64,000 nt of DNA from Aristaeella lactis (GCF_018118585.1 NZ_CP069421.1:1798001-1862000), one strand, 5' to 3'; shown: positions 15,816-25,483, counted from the first letter of the stretch. Program-made: numbers and translations. Notes: generated from the letters alone by a model not told the origin.

Positions 15816-17324
15816 ATGAAAAAGTTCCTGTCTCTCATTCTGACCCTGGCACTGGTCCTCTCCGTGTGCAGCTTCGCCGCGGCTGATGATCTGCCCACCA
15901 TCACCATCATGTTCCATGGTTCCAACGTAACCGATGACAGCGCTGTGCTGGAAAAAGTCAACGAATACATCGCTGACAAAGTCGGCGCGAAACTGGAAGT
16001 CATCTGGGGCACCTGGGGCGACTTCGACGAGAAAGCCGTCAATGCCCTGACCTCCGGCGACAAGGATGTGGACATCGTCTTCACCTGTTCCTGGAGCTCT
16101 GACGAGTACAACAGCTATGCCAAGAAGGGTTACTTCCTCAAGCTGGATGACCTGATCGAAAAGTACGGTGCCGACCTGAAAGCCGCCATCCCGGAAAGCC
16201 TGATGCAGGCCGCCACCATCGAAGGCGCTGAAGGCAAGGGCATCTACGCCGTCAACGGTTTCAAAGACACCGCTACCCAGAACACCTGGGACGTGAACGT
16301 CACCCTGCTGACCGAACTGGGTTACACCGTGGACGATCTGATGGCCAAGGGATTCTTCGGCTGGGACGAGATCTTCGCCAAGGCCAAGGAAGTCAAGGGC
16401 GACAGCTTCTACCCCTTCCTCGTGGAGCCCATGGTTGCCGAGCGTATGGTCACCAACTCCATCATCGTTGCCGGTGACGCCGGTTCCACCAACCTCCTCT
16501 CCCTGTACCTGAATCCTGAAGATGTTTCCGCTGATGGCGTCTATGGAAACAAACTCGTTAACAAGTTCGCCACTCCCGAATACAAAGCTTTCGTGGATCA
16601 GATGCACAAGTACTACGAAGCCGGCTACATTGATCCCGCCCTGTCCGTGGGTGAAACCTCCAATGACTGCCGCACCAACCACCAGAAGGACGCTTCTTAC
16701 CTGATCGGAACCCAGTCCTACGCTTTCGGTTATGAATATTCTGCCGAGGTGCTGGCTCGCGGCGCCGAGATCAAATTCGTGCCCTGCACCGATCCCTATG
16801 TGGACACCACCGCTTCCCAGGGTGCCATGATGGCTATCAACTCCGCTTCCGAGCATCCGGAAGAAGCCTTCAAGTTCCTGGCTCTGCTGAACAGCGACCC
16901 GACCCTCATGACCCTGATGAACTACGGCGTGGAAGGCATCCACTACACCCTTAACGATGAAGGCCTGGTCGTCTTCAACGCGGATGCCCGTGCCACCTAC
17001 AGCCCCTGGACCAACGGCGTCGGCAACGTCACCATCCTGCCCGATACCGCTGATGAAGGCAAGGGATTCCGGAAGTCCTTCCAGGAATACTACGCCGGTG
17101 CGAAGGGCATTCCTTCCCTGGGCTTCGTGTTCGACAACACCCCCGTTGAAAATGAAATGGCTGCTCTGGGCAACGTTGCCGCCCAGTATGCCCTCGCCCT
17201 GGACTGCGGCGCGGTTGATCCTGACTCCGAACTGCCTGCCTTCCTGAGCGCTCTGGACGCTGCCGGCATGGAAGCTTACCTGAACGAAGCCAATGCCCAG
17301 CTGGACGCCTACATGGCTAAATAA
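15816..17324 (+). CDS. ABC sugar-binding protein of the divergent importer
   Basis: 502 residues from an ATG with AAGGAGG. The signal peptide is MKKFLSLILTLALVLSVCSF followed by AAADD. A cysteine is present, but the -1 residue is Val, a poor lipobox, so cleavage by signal peptidase I after FAAA is also plausible. The mature protein has the large LipO/YtcQ-type binding fold (DLPTITIMFHGSNVTDD, DIVFTCSWSSDEYNSYAKKG, AYFNL-type hinge residues not evident). It follows the two permeases and completes the importer. Its synthesis is probably raised relative to the permeases by the structured upstream RNA. Confidence 0.9.
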   Translation: MKKFLSLILTLALVLSVCSFAAADDLPTITIMFHGSNVTDDSAVLEKVNEYIADKVGAKLEVIWGTWGDFDEKAVNALTSGDKDVDIVFTCSWSSDEYNSYAKKGYFLKLDDLIEKYGADLKAAIPESLMQAATIEGAEGKGIYAVNGFKDTATQNTWDVNVTLLTELGYTVDDLMAKGFFGWDEIFAKAKEVKGDSFYPFLVEPMVAERMVTNSIIVAGDAGSTNLLSLYLNPEDVSADGVYGNKLVNKFATPEYKAFVDQMHKYYEAGYIDPALSVGETSNDCRTNHQKDASYLIGTQSYAFGYEYSAEVLARGAEIKFVPCTDPYVDTTASQGAMMAINSASEHPEEAFKFLALLNSDPTLMTLMNYGVEGIHYTLNDEGLVVFNADARATYSPWTNGVGNVTILPDTADEGKGFRKSFQEYYAGAKGIPSLGFVFDNTPVENEMAALGNVAAQYALALDCGAVDPDSELPAFLSALDAAGMEAYLNEANAQLDAYMAK

Positions 17325-17355
17325 ACTATCAGGGACAACACCTACTCCTTTTTTC

Positions 17356-17385
17356 GGGACCGCCGTACTCCGGCGGTTCCGTTTT
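17356..17385 (+). terminator. terminator after the importer operon
   Basis: GGGACCGCCG, loop TACTC, CGGCGGTTCC (one G-U pair), followed by GTTTTG. It is 31 bp after the binding-protein stop. Confidence 0.75.
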
Positions 17386-17394
17386 GTGTGCGGC

Positions 17395-17433
17395 AAAAAA
17401 AGTCCCCCTGTTCCTTACCGGAACAGGGGGACT
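17395..17433 (-). terminator. terminator of the cellobiose phosphorylase gene
   Basis: A perfect 14-bp stem (AGTCCCCCTGTTCC with its complement, loop GGTAA on the minus strand) is followed by six U residues, 15 bp after the GH94 stop. Confidence 0.93.
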
Positions 17434-17448
17434 TGATTCATATTCAGA

Positions 17449-19893
17449 TTATCCGAGGACAACCTCAACCTTGTGGGTCTTTCCGTCGCCGAAGGCAGGC
17501 AGCACATTGCCGCTGATTTCCTTTCCGTCAACGGTAACCTGCTTCACGCCGCGGCAGACATGGGAGGGATTCTTAATCTCGATGTCATACATAGCTCCGC
17601 GGAAGCGGCGGCTCACCTTGTAGCCGTCCCAGGTGTGGGGCACGCAGGGATCGATCTTCAGGCCGTCCCAGTCGGGCTTCACGCCCAGGATGTAATTGCT
17701 GATTACGTAGAAGTTCCAGGCCGCGGTACCGGTCAGCCAGCTGTTCTTGGCCTGTCCGAAGTTCTTCGCGTCCTTGCCGGCGATCATCTGGCTGTAAACA
17801 TAGGGCTCCAGCTTGTGCAGGTCGGAAATCTCCTCGCGCCAGGCGGGAGCGATCCGGCTGTACAGGTCGAAGGCCCGGTCGCCGTGGCCCACCACGGTTT
17901 CCGCCGCGATGATCCAGGGATTGTTGTGGCAGAAGATACCGGCATTTTCCTTGTATCCCGGCGGGTAGGAGCTCACTTCACCCAGCTCCAGGTGATACTC
18001 CTTGTAAGCCGGCTGCAGCAGCACGATACCGTGCTCGGTTTCCAGGATGTTATGGACGCTCTCCAGCGCCTTCTCAGCCATGCCGTTTTTCACGCCGACG
18101 CCGGCCATCACGCAGTAGCCCTGGGATTCAATGAAGATCTTGCCGTCCTCACATTCCTTGCTGCCGACCTTGTTGCCCATGGCATCATAGGCGCGCACGA
18201 ACCATTCGCCGTCCCAGCCGTCCTTTTCAATGGCGGCGGTCATGGCGTCGATATCCTTCTGGTAGGCATCCGCCTTGTCGTTGTTGCCCCTGCGGCGTTC
18301 GATCGCCACCAGTTCCGGTCCGATGGACACAAACATGCCGGCGATCAGCACGGATTCCGCAACCCGCTCATCCGGCGCGTTGGGATTGGAGAAGGTCTGG
18401 AAGCTTTCATCCGGCGTATCGGAATAGCAGTTCAGGTTCAGGCAGTCGTTCCAGTCGGCGCGGCCGATCAGCGGCAGGCCGTGCGGTCCGCGGTTGTTCA
18501 CCACGTGCATGAAGCTGGCTTCCAGGTGCTCCAGCAGCGTGCCGCAGTCATCCGGATTGCAGTCATAGGGCGTGGCGGCATCCAGGATGCCGAAATCGCC
18601 TGTTTCCTTGATATAGGCAGCCGTACCGGCGATCAGCCACAGCGGGTCATCGTTGAAGCCGCCGCCGATGTCGTTGTTGCCCTTCTTGGTCAGGGGCTGA
18701 TACTGATGGTAGCAGCCGCCGTCGCGGAACTGGGTCGCGGCGATATCCAGAATACGTTCCCTGGCCCGTTCCGGAATCTGGTGCACAAAGCCCAGCAGGT
18801 CCTGGCTGGAATCACGGAAGCCCATACCCCGGCCGATACCGCTCTCAAACATGGAGGTGGACCGGCTCATGTTGAAGGTTACCATGCACTGATAAGGATT
18901 CCAGATGTTGACCATCCGGTTCAGCTTTTCTTCGGAAGAGGTCAGTGTGTAGGCGCTCAGCAGGTTATCCCAGTGAGCCTTCAGCTGGGCAAAGGCCTTA
19001 TCCACCTGTTCATCGGAGGACAGGGCGGCCAGCATGGCCTTTGCGGGCTTCTTGTTGATAACGCCCTTCTTTTCCCACTTTTCCTCAACGGGCAGCTCCA
19101 CATAACCCAGAACAAAGTTGAATTTCTTTTCTTCACCCTTTTCCAGGTGTACCTTGATCTGGTGAGCCGCCATGGGCTGCCAGCCGGAGGCGACAGAATT
19201 GCCCATCTTTCCGGTCATAACCGCCTGGGGGTTTTCAAAACCGTTATACATGCCCAGGAAGGTTTCCATATCGGTGTCGAAACCGTCCACGGGCGTATTG
19301 ACAGCATAGAAGGAATAATGATTCCGGCGTTCGCGGTATTCAGTCTTGTGATAGACAACACCGTCTTCCACTTCCACCTCACCGGTGGAGAAGTTGCGCT
19401 GGAAGTTCAGCATGTCGTCCTGCGCGTTCCACAGGCAGAACTCCACGAAGCTGGTCAGGATGACGTCCTTGGCGGTATCCCCTTCGTTGGTCAGGGTCAC
19501 CTGGTGCACTTCTGCGTCATAGCCCATGGGCACAAAGCTCTTCTGGGAGGCTTTCAGGCCGTTCTTTTTGCCGGTGATGATCGTATAGCCCATGCCGTGG
19601 CGGCAGGAATACTCATCCAGCTCTGTTTTCACAGGCTTCCATCCGGGGTTCCAGACAGTGCCGTTGTCATTGATGTAGAAATACCGGCCGCCGTTGTCGA
19701 TCGGCATATTGTTGTAACGGTAACGGGTGATCCGGCGCAGTCTTGCGTCACGGTAGAAGCAGTAGCCGCCGGCTGTATTGCTGATAATGCCGAAGAATTT
19801 CTCGCATCCGAGATAGTTGATCCAGGGATACGGAGTCCGCGGCGTATCAATGACATACTCCCGCGCCTTGTCGTCAAAATGACCGTATTTCAT
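17449..19893 (-). CDS. cbp: cellobiose phosphorylase (GH94)
   Basis: 814 residues, the usual length (about 811). The start [15 protein letters not shown] has a GGAGG site; upstream in-frame sequence is not homologous. Motifs recalled from clostridial cellobiose phosphorylases are nearly intact: [90 protein letters not shown] and the ending [11 protein letters not shown]. The DWND Asp is the expected general acid. It converts cellobiose + Pi to glucose 1-phosphate + glucose in the cytoplasm, saving ATP. It is transcribed alone from a promoter overlapping the end of the upstream ABC-F gene. Confidence 0.96.
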   Translation of the reverse strand: MKYGHFDDKAREYVIDTPRTPYPWINYLGCEKFFGIISNTAGGYCFYRDARLRRITRYRYNNMPIDNGGRYFYINDNGTVWNPGWKPVKTELDEYSCRHGMGYTIITGKKNGLKASQKSFVPMGYDAEVHQVTLTNEGDTAKDVILTSFVEFCLWNAQDDMLNFQRNFSTGEVEVEDGVVYHKTEYRERRNHYSFYAVNTPVDGFDTDMETFLGMYNGFENPQAVMTGKMGNSVASGWQPMAAHQIKVHLEKGEEKKFNFVLGYVELPVEEKWEKKGVINKKPAKAMLAALSSDEQVDKAFAQLKAHWDNLLSAYTLTSSEEKLNRMVNIWNPYQCMVTFNMSRSTSMFESGIGRGMGFRDSSQDLLGFVHQIPERARERILDIAATQFRDGGCYHQYQPLTKKGNNDIGGGFNDDPLWLIAGTAAYIKETGDFGILDAATPYDCNPDDCGTLLEHLEASFMHVVNNRGPHGLPLIGRADWNDCLNLNCYSDTPDESFQTFSNPNAPDERVAESVLIAGMFVSIGPELVAIERRRGNNDKADAYQKDIDAMTAAIEKDGWDGEWFVRAYDAMGNKVGSKECEDGKIFIESQGYCVMAGVGVKNGMAEKALESVHNILETEHGIVLLQPAYKEYHLELGEVSSYPPGYKENAGIFCHNNPWIIAAETVVGHGDRAFDLYSRIAPAWREEISDLHKLEPYVYSQMIAGKDAKNFGQAKNSWLTGTAAWNFYVISNYILGVKPDWDGLKIDPCVPHTWDGYKVSRRFRGAMYDIEIKNPSHVCRGVKQVTVDGKEISGNVLPAFGDGKTHKVEVVLG

Positions 19894-19944
19894 GGAATCC
19901 TTTCCTCCTGTGGTGATTTGTCCGTCAAAAAACATTCATTTGAC

Positions 19945-19973
19945 AGTATATCACAGTTACTTCCCCTGTGCAA
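19945..19973 (-). promoter_or_regulatory. promoter of the cellobiose phosphorylase gene
   Basis: Minus strand TTGCAC (19973-19968), 17 bp, TATACT (19950-19945). The -35 element lies inside the last codons of the ABC-F gene. Confidence 0.72.
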
Positions 19974-21564
19974 ACGTTTCCTTCATCTTCTCCAGATACT
20001 CTTCATAGTTGCACAGATAGTCCGCAATGGTGCCGTCCGGCTTGATTTCAATGATCCGGTCAGCAATCGTGGAAATAAACTGGTGATCCTGGCTTGTAAA
20101 AATCACATTGCCCGGGAAATTGATCAGGCCGTTGTTCACAGCTGTGATGGATTCCAGGTCCAGGTGGTTGGTGGGCTGGTCCAGCATCAGGAAATTCGCT
20201 CCGGAAAGCATCATCCGGCTCAGCATGCAGCGCACTTTCTCGCCGCCGGAGAGTACGCTCACAGGCTTGTACACATCATCGCCGCTGAAGAGCATCCGGC
20301 CCAGGAAGCCGCGCATGTAGGTTTCCAGCTGTTCCGGGGAATACTGAGCAAACCACTGCATCATGTTCAGGTCGCAGCCGTCAAAGAACTTGCTGTTGTC
20401 CTTGGGGAAATAACTGGTGGAAATCGTTACGCCCCACTTCACCGTACCGCTGTCCGGCTGGATTTCCTCCGCCAGGATCTTAAACAGCGCTGTCTGGGCC
20501 TGCTCATTGCCCACCAGGGCGATCTTCTGGCCCTTGGTCACCAGGAAGGAAACATCCTTCAGCAGCTGCACGCCGTCCTGTGTGTAGTTCAGGTTCGTCA
20601 CCTGCAGGATGTCCTTGCCCGCCTCACGGTCCGGGGTAAAGGCGACCCAGGGGTAGCGGCGGCTGGAAGCCGGCATCTGTTCAATGGTCAGCTGATCCAG
20701 CAGCTTGCGGCGGCTGGTGGCCTGCTTGGCCTTGGACTTGTTGGAGGAGAACCGCTGGATAAAGGCCTGCAGTTCGCGGATTTTATCCTCGCGGCGCTTC
20801 TTCTGGTCGTTCATCAGGGCCTGCATGATCTTGCTGGATTCATACCAGAAGTCATAGTTGCCGACATACAGTTTCACCTGGTTGTAGTCGATATCCACGA
20901 TGTGGGTACACACGTTGTTCAGGAACCACCGGTCATGGCTGACCACGATCAGGGTGCCCGGGAAATCCATCAGGAAGTCCTCCAGCCAGGCCACGGAGCG
21001 GTTATCCAGGTTGTTGGTCGGTTCGTCCAGCAGCAGGATATCCGGATTGCCGAAAAGCGCCTGGGCAAGCAGCACCTTGAATTTGTCGCCGGCCTGGAGC
21101 TCGGACATGAGCATCGTATGCTCTTCCGCGGGAATACCAAGGCCTGTCAGCAGCGTGGCCGCGTCGCTTTCAGCGTTCCAGCCGTCCATTTCAGCGAACT
21201 CGCCTTCCAGCTCCGCCGCCTTCTCGCCGTCCGCTTCGCTGAAGTCGGGCTTGGCATACAGCGCATCCTTTTCCTTCATGATGTCATACAGGCGCTGATT
21301 GCCCATGATGACCGTATCCAGAACCGGATAGGCATCATACATGAACTGGTCCTGTTTCAGGGTGCTCATGCGCTCCGTGGGCGGAACAGTCACGGAACCG
21401 GTCGTGGGTTCCAGCTCACCGCTCAGGATCTTCAGAAAGGTGGATTTACCGGCACCGTTCGCGCCGATAATGCCGTAGCAGTTGCCCGGCAGGAATTTCA
21501 GGTCCGCGCCGGAAAACAGCTTCTGCCCGCCGAATGTCAGTGATACGTTGCTTACTGTAATCAT
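19957..21564 (-). CDS. ABC-F ATPase, YbiT/YkpA-like
   Basis: 535 residues with two ABC domains joined by an interdomain linker (LQAFIQRFSSNKSKAKQATSRRKLLDQ). Domain 1 has an intact Walker A (GANGAGKST) but a weak signature (LQAGDK). Domain 2 has an intact signature (LSGGEK), but its Walker A is replaced by GNEQAQTAL, lacking Lys and the usual Gly residues. One of the two composite ATP sites (Walker A2 plus signature 1) is therefore doubly degenerate. ABC-F proteins act on ribosomes as translation factors or antibiotic-protection proteins; the closest recalled match is YbiT. ATG at 21564 with AGGAG. Confidence 0.92.
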   Translation of the reverse strand: MITVSNVSLTFGGQKLFSGADLKFLPGNCYGIIGANGAGKSTFLKILSGELEPTTGSVTVPPTERMSTLKQDQFMYDAYPVLDTVIMGNQRLYDIMKEKDALYAKPDFSEADGEKAAELEGEFAEMDGWNAESDAATLLTGLGIPAEEHTMLMSELQAGDKFKVLLAQALFGNPDILLLDEPTNNLDNRSVAWLEDFLMDFPGTLIVVSHDRWFLNNVCTHIVDIDYNQVKLYVGNYDFWYESSKIMQALMNDQKKRREDKIRELQAFIQRFSSNKSKAKQATSRRKLLDQLTIEQMPASSRRYPWVAFTPDREAGKDILQVTNLNYTQDGVQLLKDVSFLVTKGQKIALVGNEQAQTALFKILAEEIQPDSGTVKWGVTISTSYFPKDNSKFFDGCDLNMMQWFAQYSPEQLETYMRGFLGRMLFSGDDVYKPVSVLSGGEKVRCMLSRMMLSGANFLMLDQPTNHLDLESITAVNNGLINFPGNVIFTSQDHQFISTIADRIIEIKPDGTIADYLCNYEEYLEKMKETFAQGK

Positions 21565-21603
21565 GTTATCCTTCTCCTGTATGCTCTCGTCGAATCAGTA
21601 ACT

Positions 21604-21638
21604 ATAATTGTTCATTGTTAATTGTTCATTGTTCATTC
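21604..21638. repeat. tandem heptamer array (TTCATTG type)
   Basis: Five consecutive 7-bp units (ATAATTG, TTCATTG, TTAATTG, TTCATTG, TTCATTC) begin at the pepV stop codon and run to within 40 bp of the ABC-F start. They share the period, but not the sequence, of the AATTCTG arrays elsewhere in the window. Confidence 0.85.
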
Positions 21639-22997
21639 GGCTGCAAGCCGGATCAGTGCATTTGCGTATATTTTCATCGCCAGCATAAGCCGGTCGATTT
21701 CCTCATACTCGTCCGCCTGATGCGCCAGGTCTTCCTCATCGGGGAAGAGCGCCCCGAAGGCCACACCCTGTTTCAGCACCTTGGCATAGGTTCCGCCGCC
21801 GGTGGACATGGGTTTCCCTTCCAGGCCTGTTTCCTCTTCATAGGCAGCCAGCAGGCTGCTCACCAGCTCGCTCTCCGCCGGCACATGATGCGGCGGCTTC
21901 TGGGTTCCGATGTAAACCTCGAATCCCTGCAGATTGCCGATTGCCGACTCCTTCAGCTTTTCCTGGTCCGCGGTCACCGGGCAGCGCATATCCAGGGTAC
22001 AGAACCATTTGCCGTTCTCCAGCTTCAGGATGCCCATATTGCAGGTCAGTTCCTCTGAGATCTCATCCCTGCAGGCGCAGCCCAGGCTCCGTCCGTCATG
22101 TTCCATTCCGACCTTATCCGCCAGGGTTGCAATCGGTCCGTCCGCTCCCAGTTCCTTCAGCAGCAGGAGCATCATGCCGATAGCGTTCCGTTTGCCTTCC
22201 GGATAAGCGCTGTGTCCGGGAATGCCGACAGCCTTCAGCCACACACCCTTGTCCGTTACTTCAGCCGTATAAGGCAGCCCCGTCTTTTCCGCGTATGCCC
22301 GAACCTGTGCGGCGGTATCCTCATTCCCCTCCACCAGGGCCCGGCATTCGCCCGGGATCACGTTGACCCTGTCTCCGGTGGACAGTTCCAGGATCTTCAG
22401 GCCGCTCTGGGAAACGGGGGCAAACACTGCCAGGACCAGCATTCCCTTTTCCGTGTTGATCAGCGGGAAACTGGCGTCCGGGCTGAAACCGACATCCGGA
22501 ATCTGCTCATGAGCGCCGTAGTAGGCCATATCCTGCCATTCACTTTCCTCATCGCAGCCAAGGATCAGCCGGATGCTCTTTTTCAGCGGAATACCGGCCT
22601 CTTTGATTGCCTTCATGGCAAAGAGAGATGCCAGGGCTGGGCCTTTATCATCGTTGGTGCCCCGTCCATACATCCGGCCGTTCTCGATCAGTCCCTCAAA
22701 AGGCGGCTTTGTCCATCCGTCTCCCACCGGAACCACATCCAGGTGACCCAGTACCGCGATCTTTTCTTCCGCGTCTCCCAGGGTCACGTCACAGGCGTAT
22801 CCGTCAAAATCCCGCACCGGAAATCCCAGTGAACGGGCATCTTCCATTGCTGTGTCCAGCATCTTCCGGACATCCCGGCCGAAAGGCGCTCCGTCTTCCG
22901 CGTCGCTTCTCACGGAAGGGACACGGATCCAGCGCTGCAGCATTTCCGTGTAGGCATCCCGATAGCTGTCTATCAGCTCATAAACTTTCTTTTCCAT
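21633..22997 (-). CDS. pepV: PepV-like dipeptidase (M20 family)
   Basis: 454 residues. M20 zinc-peptidase motifs are present: metal His in AVLGHLDVVPVGDGW, bridging Asp in YGRGTNDDKGP, the catalytic Glu region GCDEESEWQD, metal Asp in FSPDASFPLINTEKG, and the late H-containing GGGTYAKVLKQGVAFG region. Length and motif spacing fit PepV/Xaa-His dipeptidase, which hydrolyses a broad range of dipeptides in the cytoplasm. Two adjacent ATG codons exist (23000 and 22997); the second has better spacing to AGGGAG. The stop codon lies within the heptamer array. Confidence 0.93.
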   Translation of the reverse strand: MEKKVYELIDSYRDAYTEMLQRWIRVPSVRSDAEDGAPFGRDVRKMLDTAMEDARSLGFPVRDFDGYACDVTLGDAEEKIAVLGHLDVVPVGDGWTKPPFEGLIENGRMYGRGTNDDKGPALASLFAMKAIKEAGIPLKKSIRLILGCDEESEWQDMAYYGAHEQIPDVGFSPDASFPLINTEKGMLVLAVFAPVSQSGLKILELSTGDRVNVIPGECRALVEGNEDTAAQVRAYAEKTGLPYTAEVTDKGVWLKAVGIPGHSAYPEGKRNAIGMMLLLLKELGADGPIATLADKVGMEHDGRSLGCACRDEISEELTCNMGILKLENGKWFCTLDMRCPVTADQEKLKESAIGNLQGFEVYIGTQKPPHHVPAESELVSSLLAAYEEETGLEGKPMSTGGGTYAKVLKQGVAFGALFPDEEDLAHQADEYEEIDRLMLAMKIYANALIRLAAE

Positions 22998-23058
22998 CAT
23001 TTCTCCCTGCTTCCTGTTCTCCGTCCGCAGTCTCTGCTATGCTCAGATGTTAACCAAT

Positions 23059-23091
23059 AATTCTGAATTATGAATTCTGAATTCTGAATTG
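23059..23091. repeat. heptamer array (AATTCTG/AATTATG)
   Basis: Four 7-bp units, AATTCTG, AATTATG, AATTCTG, AATTCTG, then AATTG. The array abuts the stop codon of the small unknown gene at 23094. Confidence 0.9.
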
Positions 23092-23093
23092 AA

Positions 23094-23387
23094 CTAGAAG
23101 GCATTCCTCGGATCCCTGCTCTTTTTCTTCGGGGCGTCCGGATCAATGTACTCAATTTCCAGCCGTTCAAAAGGAACCGTTTCAAAGAAAGCATCCGGCA
23201 TAAAGCGGGTCATTCCGAATTCTTCCCATTCCCGCTCGTTTTTGTCCAGCCAGATGGGTTCCGGCAGGTCCAGTTCATGGCACGCGTCGTGAAGAGCCGC
23301 ATGAGCGTCCGCCCGGGTGCAGGCCACCGTTGTCTGCAGGTCTGTCCTGTGGTGCCGGATTGTCTTCACCCAAAGCGCGGTAGCCAT
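23094..23387 (-). CDS. small protein of unknown function
   Basis: 97 residues starting MATALWVKTIRHHRTDLQTT, with GAGGGGG 8 nt before the ATG. It is rich in charged and aromatic residues (LPEPIWLDKNEREWEEFGMTRF, FERLEIEYIDPDAPKKKSRDP), has no membrane segment and no Cys, and looks cytoplasmic. I do not recognise the family. The frame is open upstream as far as 23510 but there consists of the repeat element, so the shorter start is preferred. The stop codon is directly followed by a heptamer array. Confidence 0.72.
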   Translation of the reverse strand: MATALWVKTIRHHRTDLQTTVACTRADAHAALHDACHELDLPEPIWLDKNEREWEEFGMTRFMPDAFFETVPFERLEIEYIDPDAPKKKSRDPRNAF

Positions 23388-23409
23388 GAAAAGAACCCCC
23401 TCGAAAACC

Positions 23410-23534
23410 AATTCATAATTCATAATGATATTGTGTATGCCCGGTTCACCTGACAATTCCCTCTTGATCGGTCTGTCACAGAACCATCCGGGCATCCGTT
23501 GACCATTCATAATTATGAATTATGAATTATGAAT
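23410..23534. repeat. MITE-like unit with heptamer ends
   Basis: Left end AATTCAT AATTCAT AATGAT (23410-23428) and right end ATTCATA followed by three ATTATGA units (23505-23534) flank an 76-bp core. The unit fills most of the gap between uvrC and the small unknown gene. The core shares a GGATGGT-CTGT block (minus strand) with the unit at 44617-44742. Confidence 0.7.
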
Positions 23535-23580
23535 ATATCAACAAATTATTATCTCATGGATTCAGGCCCTATGGCAACCT

Positions 23581-25431
23581 TTATTTTTCCGCCCAGGCCC
23601 GAACCGCTTCCGCTGCTGCGCGGTTCATGCCGGGAACGGCAGCCAGGGCATCCGGATCCGCTTCACGGATAGCCTTCAGGCTGCCAAAAGCCTTCAGCAG
23701 CGCCTTCCGCCTTGCCGGTCCGACACCGGGGATATCTTCCAGCTGTGAATGAATGGAAGCCTTGCCCCGCAGCGTCCGGTGATGGATAATGCCGAAGCGG
23801 TGAGCTTCATTTCTGACCCGCTGCACCAGCTGGAGTTCCGGGGTGTGGTGATCCAGCAGAATCGGTTCCTCCGCGTCCGGCAGCCAGATCTCTTCCAGCC
23901 TTTCCGCCAGGCCGAACATGGCCGGAGGTTCTATTCCCAGGTCCAGGATTGCCTGCCTGGCAAAGCGCAGCTGCTGGGGGCCGCCGTCGATCAGGATCAG
24001 GTCCGGCAGGTCCGTAAACTTCCCTTTCTCCGTACCTTCTTCTTTTTCACGTGCAGCGTGCGCGTAACGCCTGCTCAGGGTTTCATACAGGGAGGCAAAG
24101 TCATTTGCTCCCTCCACTGTTTTGATCCGGAAATGGCGGTATTCCTTCCGTGCCGGTTCACCGTCAATGAACACAACCATCGCCGCCACGCTCTGGACAC
24201 CCTGGGTATTGGATATATCATAGCCTTCTATCCGCCGGGGATACCGGTCCATGCCGATGATCTGTCCCAGCTTCTTTGCCGCTTCCACTGTGCGTTCTTC
24301 GTGAATGGTGCGCCTTGCATTCCGCTTCAGCAGGGCATCTTTCGCGTTTTTCGCAGCCAGCAGCACCAGTTCGTGCTTTTCTCCCCGCCGGGGTGTTGCC
24401 ACGGTCACCGCGGAACCCTTCTTTTCCCGCAGCCAGGCTTCCAGCTGTTCAACGGCACCCTCCGGCAGCGTCTCGCAGAGCACGTTCCGGGGGATCAGTC
24501 CGGCCTGTTCATAATACTGGGTCATAAAGGAGGCGATGATCTCTCCGGGTTCCTCGCCGCCTTCCCGCGGCAGGGCAAAGTGATCCCCGCCTACCATCCG
24601 GCCGCCCCGGACGTACAGGATCTGGATCATGGCGTCCAGTCCGTCCTGCGCCAGGGCGATCAGGTCCTGCTCGCTCCGGTCTGTCCGCAGGGCGATCTGC
24701 CGCTCCATGAGGCCTTCCACGTCACGTATCTTATCCCTTATGGCCGCCGCCTTTTCATACCGCATGGCCGCGGCCGCGTCCTGCATATCCTTCTTCAGTT
24801 TTTTCAGGACACCCTCATAATCCCCGCCCAGGAAACTCAGGACTCCCTCCATCATCTCCCGGTATGTTTCTTCCGTACACTTTCCCGCGCATGGGGCAAG
24901 GCACCGGCCGATATCATAGTTCATGCAGGGGCGTTTCAGGGTTTTAGGCGGCAGCGTCTGTGTGCAGGAGCGGATCGGAAACACGTCGCGGACGGCTTCA
25001 ATCACCTGCCGGACGGCATTGGCACCGATATACGGTCCGAAATACCGGGCGCCGTCCTTCTCCATTTTCCGGCACAGCTCCAGCCGGGGGAACGGCTGCC
25101 GCATATCGACCTTCAGGTAAGGATAGTGTTTGTCATCCTTCAGCAGGATGTTGTAATAGGGTTTATGAAGCTTGATCAGGTTGCATTCCAGGATCAGCGC
25201 TTCCAGGTTGGTTTCACACAGCAGGATGTCAAAATCATCGATATGGGCGATCATTGCCGCCACCTTGGGTGTATGGGCTGTATCGCGGAAATAGCTCCTC
25301 ACCCTGTTTTTCAGGTTGACCGCCTTGCCCACGTAGATAATCTCGCCTGCCGCGTTCTTCATCAGGTAACATCCGGGAGAGTCCGGTAGCATCCGGATCT
25401 TCTCTTCCAGCTTTTCACTCCATCGGATCAC
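23581..25431 (-). CDS. uvrC: UvrABC system subunit C
   Basis: 616 residues from a GTG at 25431 preceded by AAAGGGGGAG at 6 nt. An in-frame ATG at 25458 exists, but it lies in the U-tract of the upstream gene's terminator. Domains: GIY-YIG nuclease (about 5-90, GCYLMKNAAGEIIYVGKA), central UVR motif (about 195-230), RNase H-like 5' incision domain (about 375-540, EGYDISNTQG, LILIDGGPQQL), and C-terminal helix-hairpin-helix pair (IPGVGPARRKALLKAFGSL). It makes both incisions in nucleotide excision repair. A conserved Cys cluster (CMNYDIGRCLAPCAGKC) is typical of the family. Confidence 0.97.
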   Translation of the reverse strand: MIRWSEKLEEKIRMLPDSPGCYLMKNAAGEIIYVGKAVNLKNRVRSYFRDTAHTPKVAAMIAHIDDFDILLCETNLEALILECNLIKLHKPYYNILLKDDKHYPYLKVDMRQPFPRLELCRKMEKDGARYFGPYIGANAVRQVIEAVRDVFPIRSCTQTLPPKTLKRPCMNYDIGRCLAPCAGKCTEETYREMMEGVLSFLGGDYEGVLKKLKKDMQDAAAAMRYEKAAAIRDKIRDVEGLMERQIALRTDRSEQDLIALAQDGLDAMIQILYVRGGRMVGGDHFALPREGGEEPGEIIASFMTQYYEQAGLIPRNVLCETLPEGAVEQLEAWLREKKGSAVTVATPRRGEKHELVLLAAKNAKDALLKRNARRTIHEERTVEAAKKLGQIIGMDRYPRRIEGYDISNTQGVQSVAAMVVFIDGEPARKEYRHFRIKTVEGANDFASLYETLSRRYAHAAREKEEGTEKGKFTDLPDLILIDGGPQQLRFARQAILDLGIEPPAMFGLAERLEEIWLPDAEEPILLDHHTPELQLVQRVRNEAHRFGIIHHRTLRGKASIHSQLEDIPGVGPARRKALLKAFGSLKAIREADPDALAAVPGMNRAAAEAVRAWAEK

Positions 25432-25458
25432 TGCCGTCTCCCCCTTTCTTTCAGGCAT

Positions 25459-25483
25459 AAAAAGAAGCGGGACCCCCGCTTCT
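25459..25483 (-). terminator. terminator of the 25492 gene, abutting uvrC
   Basis: Minus strand AGAAGCGGG, loop GGT, CCCGCTTCT, then TTTTTA. The stem ends 28 nt before the uvrC GTG, so uvrC either relies on readthrough or has its own start signal within the preceding gene. Confidence 0.88.

Noticed and set aside
17473-21543. 1356-codon open frame on the plus strand
   Set aside because: It is the antisense of cellobiose phosphorylase and the ABC-F gene. The translation has no recognisable domain and no ribosome site; both minus-strand genes are unambiguous.
23410-23534. Possible CRISPR-like repeats
   Set aside because: The units are 7 bp, contiguous without spacers of constant length, and no cas gene is present.
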